The position numbers and the translations under genes were made by a program. Shown in pieces: positions 35,041 through 43,517 of a stretch of 64,000 nucleotides of DNA. Origin of the DNA: Actinomycetota bacterium. Its GTDB lineage: Bacteria > Actinomycetota > AC-67. The first letter of the stretch is position 1. Each line of letters begins with the position of its first letter. Under the pieces are notes generated by a model that was given only the letters and a program-made list of their open reading frames with translations, was not told the origin of the DNA and did not search any database. The stretch is taken from assembly GCA_041658565.1 (NCBI GenBank), contig JBAZZY010000009.1:1-64000 (forward strand), read 5' to 3'.

Positions 35041-36038
35041 CGTCTTGCGTTTGTGTAGATGGCCTCGATGAGATCGACGGTAGGTAGGTAGCCCGTCGGA
35101 TTCGGACAGGCCGCAGGTTGTCCATGCTCGGGGAGAAGGATCGACCACATCGCGGATATCGCCTCCCACGTTGTTGCCGGACCGGGCGAGAGGACGAGGT
35201 CCTCTGGGTTCACTTCACTTTGCGCGCGCGTGACGATGAGACGGTCTTGCGGTTGCGTGCCGACGTGGAGTGCTCCCCTCTCGAACTCGACGCGGAACTC
35301 CCGGCCCAATTCTCGCAGCCAGCTGAGTTCCACGCGGAGTTCAACCTCTGAGGGGCCACCAACCATGCGCGCGCGGAGCGAGACGTCGCGGTCGATTCCG
35401 CCGTCGAACAGGACTCGCTGTTCCAGGATTTCGGCCGAAGTTGATTCCGTGAGTTGGAAGGCCAAGTCGATGCCGTGGCAGCCGAGATCCATGAGAATCC
35501 CACCGCCAGCGATGGCCGCATTGTCACGGAAATCTGATGATCTGCCTGTGGCCATTGTCCGCGAGCCCTCTCGCACCACAATCCGCTTCACGGCTCCGAA
35601 TTCCCCAGAGTTCGTCAGCACCCGCAGCTTGCGGAAGGCAGGATGATGGCGGCGCTGGAAACCGCAGATCAACGTGTGGCCGGCGTACGCGGACACGATC
35701 GAGCGCGCTTCGTCGCGTGTTCGAGCAAATGGTTTCTCTAGGAAGATGCGGCTGCGCCTTTGGGTCAGTTCTCGGTGGTAGGACTCACGTGCACCTACGG
35801 GCGCTGCTAACAGAATGGCATCGACGTCGGGAAGGTCGACGAGATTGCCAGATTCGATGAGAATCGCATCCACCCGGAAGCGGCTCCTGGCTTTGTCAAC
35901 GCAGGGACGCGCAATGTCTGCGACCCACAGCACGCGCACATCTTTGCGGTTCAACAGCACTGGAAGATGGATATCGAGCACAATTGCGCCGACGCCCACA
36001 ATGCCGACTGAGTACTTCGCGCCACGGAGGCGAGTCAT
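35037..36038 (-). CDS. Gfo/Idh/MocA family NAD(P)-dependent oxidoreductase
   Basis: 333-aa two-domain oxidoreductase. The N-terminal Rossmann fold has VGIVGVGAIVLDIHLPVL near residue 11. The catalytic-lysine motif EKPFARTRDEA is near 100. The C-terminal domain has GGGILMDLGCHGIDLA near 178 with the conserved Asp and His. Members oxidise or reduce sugar hydroxyl/keto groups; several (WlbA, KijD10, and the C-3 ketoreductases of deoxysugar pathways) act on nucleotide sugars. In this locus reduction of a keto-sugar is likely (inference). It sits between a glycosyltransferase and an SDR gene with ATGA overlaps on both sides. Confidence 0.88.
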   Translation of the reverse strand: MTRLRGAKYSVGIVGVGAIVLDIHLPVLLNRKDVRVLWVADIARPCVDKARSRFRVDAILIESGNLVDLPDVDAILLAAPVGARESYHRELTQRRSRIFLEKPFARTRDEARSIVSAYAGHTLICGFQRRHHPAFRKLRVLTNSGEFGAVKRIVVREGSRTMATGRSSDFRDNAAIAGGGILMDLGCHGIDLAFQLTESTSAEILEQRVLFDGGIDRDVSLRARMVGGPSEVELRVELSWLRELGREFRVEFERGALHVGTQPQDRLIVTRAQSEVNPEDLVLSPGPATTWEAISAMWSILLPEHGQPAACPNPTGYLPTVDLIEAIYTNARR

Positions 36039-37333
36039 GATCCGCCGCCTGAATAAGGTCTAGGCTGCTCGCCAGGTTCAGGAGACGGATCTCTGCCGAG
36101 CAAGCTTTCCGAGCGCGCCCGCTTGAGGGATGCCCCAAAAGAAAACTCGGTCTCGAACACTCGCCGGCCGTTGTGTCCCAGGCGTACGGCAAGATGGTGG
36201 TCCTCGAGAATCCGTCTGACGTGATCGGCGAATGCCTCGGGTTCGTCCGCGACCAGAAGGTCTTCGCCGGGACGGACGGGAAGGCCGTCAATGAGCCTGG
36301 ATGTTCCGACGACCGGGCGACCGCAGGCGAAGCCCTCAACGAGTTTCAACGGCAGGCCGCCTCGCACATGAATTGGAAACGCAAGCACAGAGCACGAGCG
36401 AAGGAAGGCCGCTGAGTCTGGAACTGGACCGAGGACTTCAACTCCGGGAATGGACCTGAAGCGTTTCGCCAGGTCGGTGGGCAACCCGGCGCCCGCCAGC
36501 GCCAGGCGAGTCTGTGGCCGGGCGGCGCGCAACGGGGGAAACACCCTGTCTACGAGATAGGTTGCAGCGTCCAGGTTCGGTCGGGAGGAGTAGGTTCCGA
36601 TGAAACCAACGGGACCTACAACCCGGGTGTTGAGGGGTTCCACTTCGTGTTCGTCAATGGTGTTTCCGGTGACGAACACGCGAGCGGATGGGAGGAGTCG
36701 CCGAAACTCAAGGGCCTCTGTGGAAGTTGTCGCCCATATTTCGTCGCACGCGGGCAGAAACAGCCGCTCTTGAGTCCTGCTTGCCGCATGGTTGACGAGC
36801 AGGCCGGGAATTCGGGCGGGTGATCCCCGACCGTATGAGAGCAACTTCCGCGTGAGTTGCGACAGGACGTCTACCGCATCACCGATTACGGAAACCCCTT
36901 GCTGCGCAATAGCGGGAGCGAGGTGGAGGAGCGACGTGGGGAGCACGACAACGTCGATTCGCGTTTCTCCAACGGCCTCAACGAGCTTCGCACGCGCGCC
37001 GGCCAGGTCGTAGGGAATCGAGAAGGGGTAGACCGCCGAGGGGCGTCCGCAGAGCGCGCCGAGGGCCATCCCGGCACGCAGCGCGATACGTTGAGTAACT
37101 GGGATGTTCTCGTATTCGTGCCTTGGTCCTGCGTCAACAACGCCGTCGCAGAGGCTGGCAAGCGATTGGATGTCTGACCGATCGGCTGTGGAGAACACGA
37201 AGGCATGGCTCTCGCATCCGAGAGCGCGGATGAGACGCAGGTTGGCGACCTGTCGAAGATGGAGGCCCGTTACCGGCGGAACGGGAACGTCGAGCAGAAC
37301 TGTTAGAACGCGATGGCGGCGTGGTGGAGTCAT
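36035..37333 (-). CDS. GT4 glycosyltransferase
   Basis: 432-aa GT-B glycosyltransferase (Glyco_trans_1_4-like). The N-terminal domain has LLDVPVPPVTGLHLRQVANL. The donor domain opens at GFIGTYSSRPNLDAATYLV near residue 230, and FPIHVRGGLPLKLVEGFACG near 333 supplies the donor-binding glutamate. The pattern is that of the PEP-CTERM/XrtA-associated sugar transferases. ATG 37333 is used; a longer reading begins in Cys/Arg-rich sequence without homology. It is the first gene of a minus-strand operon and divergent from the kinase gene. Donor unknown. Confidence 0.82.
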   Translation of the reverse strand: MTPPRRHRVLTVLLDVPVPPVTGLHLRQVANLRLIRALGCESHAFVFSTADRSDIQSLASLCDGVVDAGPRHEYENIPVTQRIALRAGMALGALCGRPSAVYPFSIPYDLAGARAKLVEAVGETRIDVVVLPTSLLHLAPAIAQQGVSVIGDAVDVLSQLTRKLLSYGRGSPARIPGLLVNHAASRTQERLFLPACDEIWATTSTEALEFRRLLPSARVFVTGNTIDEHEVEPLNTRVVGPVGFIGTYSSRPNLDAATYLVDRVFPPLRAARPQTRLALAGAGLPTDLAKRFRSIPGVEVLGPVPDSAAFLRSCSVLAFPIHVRGGLPLKLVEGFACGRPVVGTSRLIDGLPVRPGEDLLVADEPEAFADHVRRILEDHHLAVRLGHNGRRVFETEFSFGASLKRARSESLLGRDPSPEPGEQPRPYSGGGS

Positions 37334-37694
37334 ATGGCGGCAACCAAATAAGGGAAGGTTTCGAACCGCCCAATTGAGACGGCGACATTGCCCTGGCTGC
37401 AGTCTGGGGCACGGCTTGGCTTCCGAGCAGAGGCCGACGAGCGCGTGATTCCGCACGAGAGGAAGCGCTCATCACTGTTCGCATGCACAATTGGACTATA
37501 GCGTTTTGTCGGACACGCATTTGGTTGCGAGTTGGCGCAGGTTGTCGGACGGACCGGTTAGCGGACCGGCGTACGGTGTCCCACGGCTGGGTGATCGGAC
37601 ACGCGCCCGGACGCAGGAGTAGCCTATACTTCGTTTTTCGTCTGACATTCGGGACCCTTCGTCGAGCCAGTCGAAGATTCGCAAGGAGGATCTT
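37334..37694 (+). other. Divergent intergenic region before the Wzc-like kinase, with a -10 element
   Basis: About 360 nt between a leftward glycosyltransferase gene and the rightward kinase gene. It contains TATACT at 37625-37630 (plus strand), a good -10, without a clear -35. There is also a short direct repeat of GGACCGG near 37550-37570. AAGGAGG at 37683-37689 is the kinase ribosome-binding site. Confidence 0.4.
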
Positions 37695-39197
37695 CTGGAA
37701 GCTCTTGAGTTGCGGGACTACTTCAGGATCGTCTGGCGCGCGCGCTGGCTGATCCTCGCTTGTACGGTGGTTGCTGCCGGACTCTTCTTCTGGCGGGCCC
37801 ACACGGCGGATCCGAGTTATCAGGCCACGTCTCGTCTGTTTATCGGCCCGAGGGCCGTCGAGCAAACAGACCTATCGACCGCGATTGAAGAACTGAATTT
37901 CTCCCGGGAGTTCATATCCTCCTACGCCGTGCTGCTCCGAAGCCGGACACTGGCGGAGCGGGTCGTTGCGAAGGAACATCTGGATTCGTCTGGGAGTGGA
38001 CTGGCGGATCGGATTCAAACCCGGGTTGTTCCCGACACTCGGATCATTGAGGTCTCGGTAACCGACAGTAGCGGCCGCAGGGCTGCCGTCCTTGCGAACA
38101 CTGTTGCTGAGACGTTCGTCGAGATGCAGCAGGAGTTCGGGGGCCGCGCGGCAACCAACGCGACCGTGTTCGAGAAGGCGTTGGAGCCGACGATTCCGCT
38201 CAGTCCGCGGCCTCGGCGCGACGGCATTCTGGGCGGCATTCTCGGCGGACTTCTGGGCGTGGCAATCGCGTTCATCCGCTTCCAGTTGGACACACGCGTG
38301 CGCAGTCGCGAGGACGTGGAGCGCGCGCTCGCGCCCTTGCCGGTACTTGCGGAAATCCCCGTCGTGCCTGCCGACCAAGCGGGCAGGGTTCTGTTCCTGT
38401 CGAAGGATCCGCGTTCGCGACAAGCGGAGGCGTTCCGGAAACTGCGTACCAACGTGCAGTTCCTCTCGGTGGACAAGCCCGTCTACCGCGTCTTGGTTAC
38501 CAGCCCCTACACCGGCGACGGCAAGAGCACGGTTGCGGCGAACCTCGCGGCGGCCATGGCGGCCGGCGCGCTCAAGACGCTTTTGGTGGACGCGGACTTG
38601 CGCCGCCCGACGATTGATCAGTACTTCGATCTGAAGGACAAGCCCGGTCTGACGGACGTGCTGATGGGGACGGCGTCGCCGAGTCAGGCCATCGCGAGGA
38701 TCTCGCCGTACCTCGGCGTGATGCCGTCGGGACCGTTGCCGCCGAACCCTGCGGAGTTGCTCGCGGGGAGCCGCATGGTCTCGGTTCTGGACGGCCTGGC
38801 GTCGGGCACCGACGTGATCGTGTTCGACACGCCGCCCGCGTTGCCGGTGACCGACGCCGCCGCGCTGGCTTCGCGAATGGACGGCGTCATCGTGGTCTTG
38901 CGCGCCGGTCGTGTTACGCGCGACCACGCGCGCGACGCGGTCCAGGCGTTTGAGCGGGTCGGCATCCGCGTCCTGGGCATCGTGTTGAACGCCAGCGGGG
39001 GCGAGGGTTCAGGTCGAGGCGGCTACTACGGGGACTACTACGGCTACGGCGCTTACAAGAGCGCGGACGTGCCGGAGGTTACCGAACCGATCGCGGTTGA
39101 AGCGGCGGGTAACGGACACAGCGCGTCGGTGTCGGTGGACCTGCCCGCGGCCGAGCAGCAGCCTGTTGTAGCGGATTGGGATCGGCCGACCACGTAG
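37695..39197 (+). CDS. wzc: Wzz/Wzc-type chain-length determinant and BY-kinase, one polypeptide
   Basis: 500-aa tyrosine autokinase that controls polysaccharide polymerisation and export. A Wzz domain is framed by helices at about 18-33 and 172-190, with the proline-rich PLSPRPRRDG just before helix 2. The cytoplasmic kinase has Walker A SPYTGDGKSTVAANLA near residue 270, Walker A' TLLVDADLRRPT, and Walker B DVIVFDTPPALPVTDA. A tyrosine cluster GGYYGDYYGYGAY near 442-454 is the usual autophosphorylation tail. It is followed by a 45-residue acidic extension not usual in the family. No in-frame ATG/GTG/TTG gives a sensible start with a ribosome-binding site. AAGGAGG ends 5 nt before CTG 37695, which restores the family N-terminus (EALELRDYFRI). 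TTG 37710 is the alternative. Confidence 0.92.
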   Translation: MEALELRDYFRIVWRARWLILACTVVAAGLFFWRAHTADPSYQATSRLFIGPRAVEQTDLSTAIEELNFSREFISSYAVLLRSRTLAERVVAKEHLDSSGSGLADRIQTRVVPDTRIIEVSVTDSSGRRAAVLANTVAETFVEMQQEFGGRAATNATVFEKALEPTIPLSPRPRRDGILGGILGGLLGVAIAFIRFQLDTRVRSREDVERALAPLPVLAEIPVVPADQAGRVLFLSKDPRSRQAEAFRKLRTNVQFLSVDKPVYRVLVTSPYTGDGKSTVAANLAAAMAAGALKTLLVDADLRRPTIDQYFDLKDKPGLTDVLMGTASPSQAIARISPYLGVMPSGPLPPNPAELLAGSRMVSVLDGLASGTDVIVFDTPPALPVTDAAALASRMDGVIVVLRAGRVTRDHARDAVQAFERVGIRVLGIVLNASGGEGSGRGGYYGDYYGYGAYKSADVPEVTEPIAVEAAGNGHSASVSVDLPAAEQQPVVADWDRPTT

Positions 39198-39210
39198 GTG
39201 CTCGAGTAGC

Positions 39211-41109
39211 GTGGGGCCGCGCGCGCGCCGCATCATCGGGTGGCCGCCTACGAAGGCGAAGTTATTGCGTCTGGGTGTCGGCGTGGTCACCGTCGGCTGG
39301 ATCGTCGGTGTCGCGACCAGCGCGACCGCCGCGCGCGCGGCGTACGCGGACGCAACCGCCCGGCTGGGCCCGGCCACGCAGGCCGCCGAGCGCGGAGATC
39401 AGGAGGCCCTGGAGCGAGAGCTGACGGCGGCGCGCGCCGCGGTCGGCAATGCTCAAGCGAGTCTGCGTTCGGTCTGGCTGCGACCGCTTGAGGTGATCCC
39501 GGTGCTCGGTCGGACGGTTCGCGCGGCACGTATGGTGGGGGAGAGCGCCGTAATGGGGGCCGATGCCGCCCTGGTAGGCACCCGGGCCTTGCGGGGTTTG
39601 ATCTCCGGCAGTGAGGGCATTTCGCTCGATCACTTCGATCCCAAGGGCTGGGAACCGGCGCGCGCCGGCTTGACGGATGCCGAGCGGCGACTGACCCTGG
39701 CGCTGCGACAGGCGGAGAACGCGCCGGGCTCGGGGGTGTTCGGTCCCGTAGCGCGCGCGCGCTCAAAGGCCATTCGCGATCTTCGGCGGTTGAACGAGGC
39801 GACCTCGGACGCGGCGGCCGGCGCGCGCCTGGGTGCTCACGTGTTTGCCTCAGGGCGTCCCAGAGCGTTTCTGCTCGTTGTGCAGAACCTGGCGGAGGCC
39901 CGCGCTACGGGTGGTCTGGTCGGCGGGTACGCGCTATTGGAAGCCCGCGGCGGCGAGATCCACCTGAAGACGGTTGCCTCGAACGTGCAGATCCCGCCGC
40001 TGCCGATCAAGGATTCCATTCCGATGCCCAAGTGGTATCGGAAGCGCTACGACAAGTTCGCTTCGCGCGCGTACTGGTCCAACTCCACGATGGAGCCGGA
40101 CTTCCGCGTGACGGGGAAGGTTCTGGCCGGGCTCTTTGAGCGACAACATGGCCGGGCGGTGGACGGGGTCATCTCGGTGGACCCGATCGCTCTGCAGGAC
40201 CTGCTGCGCGCAACCGGACCGATCGCAGGTTCCGACGGCGTTCGACTCGATGGGGACACCTTCGCAAGTTTCTTCATGAACGGCGCGTACGTGAAGTACC
40301 CATCTGGAGGGACGAACGGCGACCGGAAGCAGGTGTTTGAGCGACTGGCGGTCGATGTGTGGAAGGCCGCCCTGGAGCATCGGGATGCTGCCGCTTTGTT
40401 CCGCGCTTTGGCGGACACCGCACCGCGCAGGCATCTGATGGTGTGGCTTGCGGACGCGAGCGCCGAACGTGACGCGGAGCGCCTGGACATCGCCGGGTCG
40501 TTTCGTGCACCGGGATCGTCTATCGGCGTCGTCACGCAGAACGCCTCTGCCAGCAAGATCGAGTACTACCTGCGGCGGGCATTCTCTGTGCGCGCCCAGG
40601 TGCGCGCGGCGGAGGTGTCGTGGCGCGCGCGGATCAAACTGACGAACCACGCGCCGTCCGGCGGGTTGCCGAACGTGATTCTGGGTCCCGACATGGCCAC
40701 TAGCCCGGGCGCTCCGCCGGGACAAAACCACGCCTACGTCAGCGTCTATGTTTCCCCGACCGCGCGCGTTCGCAGGTTTGTCTTCGCGGGAAAGCCCGTC
40801 GACTACACGGTCGAGCACGTGCCCGGCGCTACGGTGATCTCGGCGTTCGTAGATATTCCACCTCGGTCGTCCCGGATTGCGGACGTGTGGTGGACTGAGC
40901 CGCGCACGGCCGATTCCATTTCGCTGACCGTGATGCGGCAGCCCACGGTTGCCCCCGACCGGCTCTCGGTGGAGTTCACCGACGCCACCGCAGGCAATCT
41001 CAAATGCGTCGGCTCCTTGCCCGCCGTGGGTGCTTGCAAATGGGCGGGCTTGCTGGATGGGCCGCTGGAGTTCCACGCATCGCAGGCGAAGTCGTGGTGG
41101 CGTTTCTGA
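39211..41109 (+). CDS. DUF4012 domain-containing membrane protein
   Basis: 632-aa protein with one N-terminal membrane anchor (about residues 17-40), a coiled-coil-like Ala/Arg/Glu-rich region (about 45-100), and then the DUF4012 domain. The signature is FLLVVQNLAEARATGGLVGG near residue 220, plus EPDFRVTGKVLAGLFERQHG near 293 and ISVDPIALQDLLRATGPI. DUF4012 proteins occur in Gram-positive and actinobacterial exopolysaccharide loci. Their biochemical function is not established to my knowledge. The extracytoplasmic position and location right after the Wzc-like kinase suggest a late step such as transfer or anchoring of finished polymer (inference). GTG 39211 starts 13 nt after the kinase stop. 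Confidence 0.88.
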   Translation: MGPRARRIIGWPPTKAKLLRLGVGVVTVGWIVGVATSATAARAAYADATARLGPATQAAERGDQEALERELTAARAAVGNAQASLRSVWLRPLEVIPVLGRTVRAARMVGESAVMGADAALVGTRALRGLISGSEGISLDHFDPKGWEPARAGLTDAERRLTLALRQAENAPGSGVFGPVARARSKAIRDLRRLNEATSDAAAGARLGAHVFASGRPRAFLLVVQNLAEARATGGLVGGYALLEARGGEIHLKTVASNVQIPPLPIKDSIPMPKWYRKRYDKFASRAYWSNSTMEPDFRVTGKVLAGLFERQHGRAVDGVISVDPIALQDLLRATGPIAGSDGVRLDGDTFASFFMNGAYVKYPSGGTNGDRKQVFERLAVDVWKAALEHRDAAALFRALADTAPRRHLMVWLADASAERDAERLDIAGSFRAPGSSIGVVTQNASASKIEYYLRRAFSVRAQVRAAEVSWRARIKLTNHAPSGGLPNVILGPDMATSPGAPPGQNHAYVSVYVSPTARVRRFVFAGKPVDYTVEHVPGATVISAFVDIPPRSSRIADVWWTEPRTADSISLTVMRQPTVAPDRLSVEFTDATAGNLKCVGSLPAVGACKWAGLLDGPLEFHASQAKSWWRF

Positions 41110-41510
41110 GCGCACGGCGGCCTGCAATCTGGAGGGTTCTATCGGCGTGGGGGCCGGTGGCAGTCATGGCGGGCGCGATCTTCTTTGGATCGTCGCGCAA
41201 TTGGCAGGGTCCGGCCGGGGGCGCTGCCGAAGTGGTCCTGGCGAAAACGGTTCACGTCATCGAGTACGCGCTGCTGTGCGCGCTGGTTCGGCGCGCGCTA
41301 TTGAAGTCCGGCGCGCGCCACGTTGCCGTGCCGGCATTTGTGTTGACCGTGGCGTATGCGGCGTCCGACGAGATCCACCAGATGTTCACTCCCGGCCGCA
41401 CGCCCAGTCCGATCGACCTAATCCCGGATGCGATCGGGGCGTTGTTGGCCGTGTTCATCGCCCAACGGGTGTCGCGTCGCGCCTTAGGAAAGCTCGCCGT
41501 TCGCCCGTGA
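41097..41510 (+). CDS. VanZ-like membrane protein
   Basis: About 137-aa membrane protein with four hydrophobic segments. The VanZ signature is YAASDEIHQMFTPGR, followed by SPIDLIPDAIGALL. An early KTVHVIEYALL carries the conserved H-x-x-EY. VanZ proteins are linked to glycopeptide resistance in enterococci, but most homologues, often found in polysaccharide loci, have no known function. It starts inside the end of the DUF4012 gene (GTG 41097, or GTG 41094), implying coupling. Its 3' end overlaps the convergent epimerase gene by 27 nt. Confidence 0.85.
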   Translation: MAFLSARRPAIWRVLSAWGPVAVMAGAIFFGSSRNWQGPAGGAAEVVLAKTVHVIEYALLCALVRRALLKSGARHVAVPAFVLTVAYAASDEIHQMFTPGRTPSPIDLIPDAIGALLAVFIAQRVSRRALGKLAVRP

Positions 41511-42623
41511 CCGGTCGTCCAGGAAGGCAATGATCCGGTCGGCGATCCGTAGTGCCGCGCGTCCGTCTCCGTAAGGGTTCTCCAGCGACACGTGGCGTTG
41601 ATACTCAACCGGATCGGAAAGGATGCTCCGCACGGCACCGGTGATGGTGGAGCGATCTCGCCCGACGAGCGTGGACGTTCCGGTCGCCAATCCCTCGCCA
41701 CGCTCAGTGACATCTCGCATGACCAGCACAGGCTTTTGCAGCGCGGCGGCCTCTTCTTGGATTCCGCCGGAGTCGGTCAGCAGAAGGTCGGCCCGCTTCA
41801 TCAGGTGCACGAATGAGGTGTACGGCACGGGCTCGATGATTTGCACATTTCCCAGACTGCGCATTGCCGGACCGAAGGCCTCACGAACGCGAGGGTTCGG
41901 GTGGATCGGGAAGACGAAAAGGACGTCCGGGCTTGTTTCGGCGAGTTCGGTGACTGCGGCCCCGATCTCTTCCATAGGGACACCCCAAGACTCGCGCCGG
42001 TGGGCGGTGATGACGACGAGCCGCCGGGAGTCCGCGAGGATCGGTGCAAGAGCAGCGCCTGGCCCCGGCCCTTGCTCGAGCATCCACAAGAGCGCGTCGA
42101 TCACCGTGTTGCCGGTGACAGAGATCAACTCGTCGGCGACGCCCTCTCGCAGCAAGTTGGCGCGGCTCTCGGTCGTCGGCGCGAAGTGAAGCGACGACAA
42201 AGCGGTGGCGAGCCGCCGGTTCATCTCCTCGGGGAATGGCAGGTCTGGAATGTGGGTTCGCAGCCCTGCTTCAACGTGGGCGAATGGAACGCGGTGGTAG
42301 AAGGCGGCGAGCGCCGTTACGAACACGGTGGTCGTGTCGCCTTGCCCGATCACCATGTCGGGTTGCTCGCCGGAAATCGTTCGTCCGATCGGGGGAAGGG
42401 CGCGCGCCGTCAGATCGTCCAGAGTTTGGCCGGGCGAGATCACCTCGAGTCGGTGCTTCGAAGCGATTGAGAAGGCATCCATGGTTTCGTCCAGCATTGC
42501 GCCGTGCTGGCCGACGTTGAGTGTCACAACATCGACGCCGGCGCGCGCGCGCAACTCGTGGATGACGGGCGCCAGCTTGATGCCCTCTGGCCGCGTTCCG
42601 TAGGAAACAAGGATCTTCGGCAT
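41484..42623 (-). CDS. wecB: UDP-N-acetylglucosamine 2-epimerase (non-hydrolysing)
   Basis: 379-aa cytoplasmic GT-B-fold epimerase converting UDP-GlcNAc to UDP-ManNAc. Key family blocks are present. SYGTRPEGIKLAPVI at residues 7-21 has Gly where most have Ala. MVIGQGDTTTVFVTALAAFY is near 91, and FAHVEAGLRTHIPDLPFPEE near 115. VVITAHRRESWG is near 204, and LTDSGGIQEEAAALQKPVLV near 285, with the Ser/Glu/Gln residues that bind UDP. It is the usual length (about 375 aa). ATG 42623. Monocistronic on the minus strand with a terminator-like hairpin upstream; it supplies ManNAc-type precursors for the glycan. Confidence 0.95.
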   Translation of the reverse strand: MPKILVSYGTRPEGIKLAPVIHELRARAGVDVVTLNVGQHGAMLDETMDAFSIASKHRLEVISPGQTLDDLTARALPPIGRTISGEQPDMVIGQGDTTTVFVTALAAFYHRVPFAHVEAGLRTHIPDLPFPEEMNRRLATALSSLHFAPTTESRANLLREGVADELISVTGNTVIDALLWMLEQGPGPGAALAPILADSRRLVVITAHRRESWGVPMEEIGAAVTELAETSPDVLFVFPIHPNPRVREAFGPAMRSLGNVQIIEPVPYTSFVHLMKRADLLLTDSGGIQEEAAALQKPVLVMRDVTERGEGLATGTSTLVGRDRSTITGAVRSILSDPVEYQRHVSLENPYGDGRAALRIADRIIAFLDDRSRANGELS

Positions 42624-42673
42624 CCGTCGCAGGCTACCAGCGCGGCGGCAGTGAGGTGAACCGGGGAAAGCAA

Positions 42674-42700
42674 ACGGGGCAGGCGCGATGCCTGCCCCGT
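42674..42700 (-). terminator. Rho-independent terminator-like hairpin
   Basis: Perfect 11-bp stem ACGGGGCAGGC / GCCTGCCCCGT with a 5-nt loop, 14 nt past the stop of the secreted-protein gene. On the minus strand it is followed by TTGCTTTCC, a moderate T-rich tail. It separates that gene from wecB. Confidence 0.75.
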
Positions 42701-42714
42701 GCTTGGCTGGGTGG

Positions 42715-43335
42715 CTAGGAGGCGTAAACGCGCGCGCGTACCCCGAGAAGGAGAGTTGCTTGCGGCAAGTCCTTCTGCGCGCACAGCGCATAGAACTTGT
42801 GTACTCCCAGACTCGTAGCCCGCGGGATGGCCATGCGCTGCGAGAACGATCCCGTCGACAGCGTCTGCTTGGTGAGCAGAACCCTACCGTCGATGCGAAG
42901 GCGTACTGAGGAGTTGGGCACGCAGCCTGTACCGCGCATGTAGATGAAGTGCCCACGCACCGCCCGACCGAAGATGCGAAGGGCGTGGTGCACGTAAATG
43001 TCGGACTCGACGGATGCGGTGCTTCCGGGCGGGTAGGTGTTGTCGCACGCAACGATGAAGGTGTGCCGAGCGGCCGATGCGAAGACGGGAATGCGCACAG
43101 TGGTTCGGAAGTCGCCGGACTCGTCCGTCGTCGTTTGGCGGAGCAGAATGGATCCGATGCCCACGACCACGTCACCGTTCGGTGTGCAGCCGCCGCCGGT
43201 GACGAGGAGAACTTGACCCGCGGAAGGCGTCGAGTCGGAGAGCCCAAAGCTGAGCGCATGCGCGCTCATTGGGGTTAACCCCACCAGCGCCATCGATAGT
43301 GCGGCTACCGGCAGAACGCGGAACAACTTTCTCAT
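42715..43335 (-). CDS. Secreted protein with two cysteine-containing repeat domains
   Basis: 206-aa exported protein that I do not recognise by name. The signal peptide is MRKLFRVLPVAALSMALVG plus SAHA, with cleavage probably after Ala near residue 28. The mature part is two similar units of about 80 residues. Each begins with G-x-x-(L/I)-x-V/M-x-G-x-GC-(T/V)PN and ends in an AC or LCA cysteine, so each could hold one disulphide. The units look like small beta-sandwich (Ig-like) domains with a middle DESGDF/LSTGSF turn. The start ATG 43335 has GGGAGGG 5-6 nt upstream. It lies next to the polysaccharide locus but is transcribed alone. A cell-surface role is inferred from export only. Confidence 0.8.
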   Translation of the reverse strand: MRKLFRVLPVAALSMALVGLTPMSAHALSFGLSDSTPSAGQVLLVTGGGCTPNGDVVVGIGSILLRQTTTDESGDFRTTVRIPVFASAARHTFIVACDNTYPPGSTASVESDIYVHHALRIFGRAVRGHFIYMRGTGCVPNSSVRLRIDGRVLLTKQTLSTGSFSQRMAIPRATSLGVHKFYALCAQKDLPQATLLLGVRARVYAS

Positions 43336-43517
43336 ACCGACCCTCCCTCTCGTTCGTGGGCTTCGGATTGAGGTCGCCTCGACCGTCGCCTTGCGCCGGA
43401 CCGAGGGATTCCGAAACTTTTCCACACTTCGTATACACTCTTTCCGTTGATTGATCCAGTGTTTCGCGCTGAAAAGCCATATTGTGAGCACAAATGCACT
43501 CGAGTCGGCGGCCCGAT

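Noticed and set aside
37872..38927. Minus-strand frame of 351 codons inside the kinase gene
   Set aside because: Antisense shadow rich in Arg and His; the plus strand carries Walker motifs.
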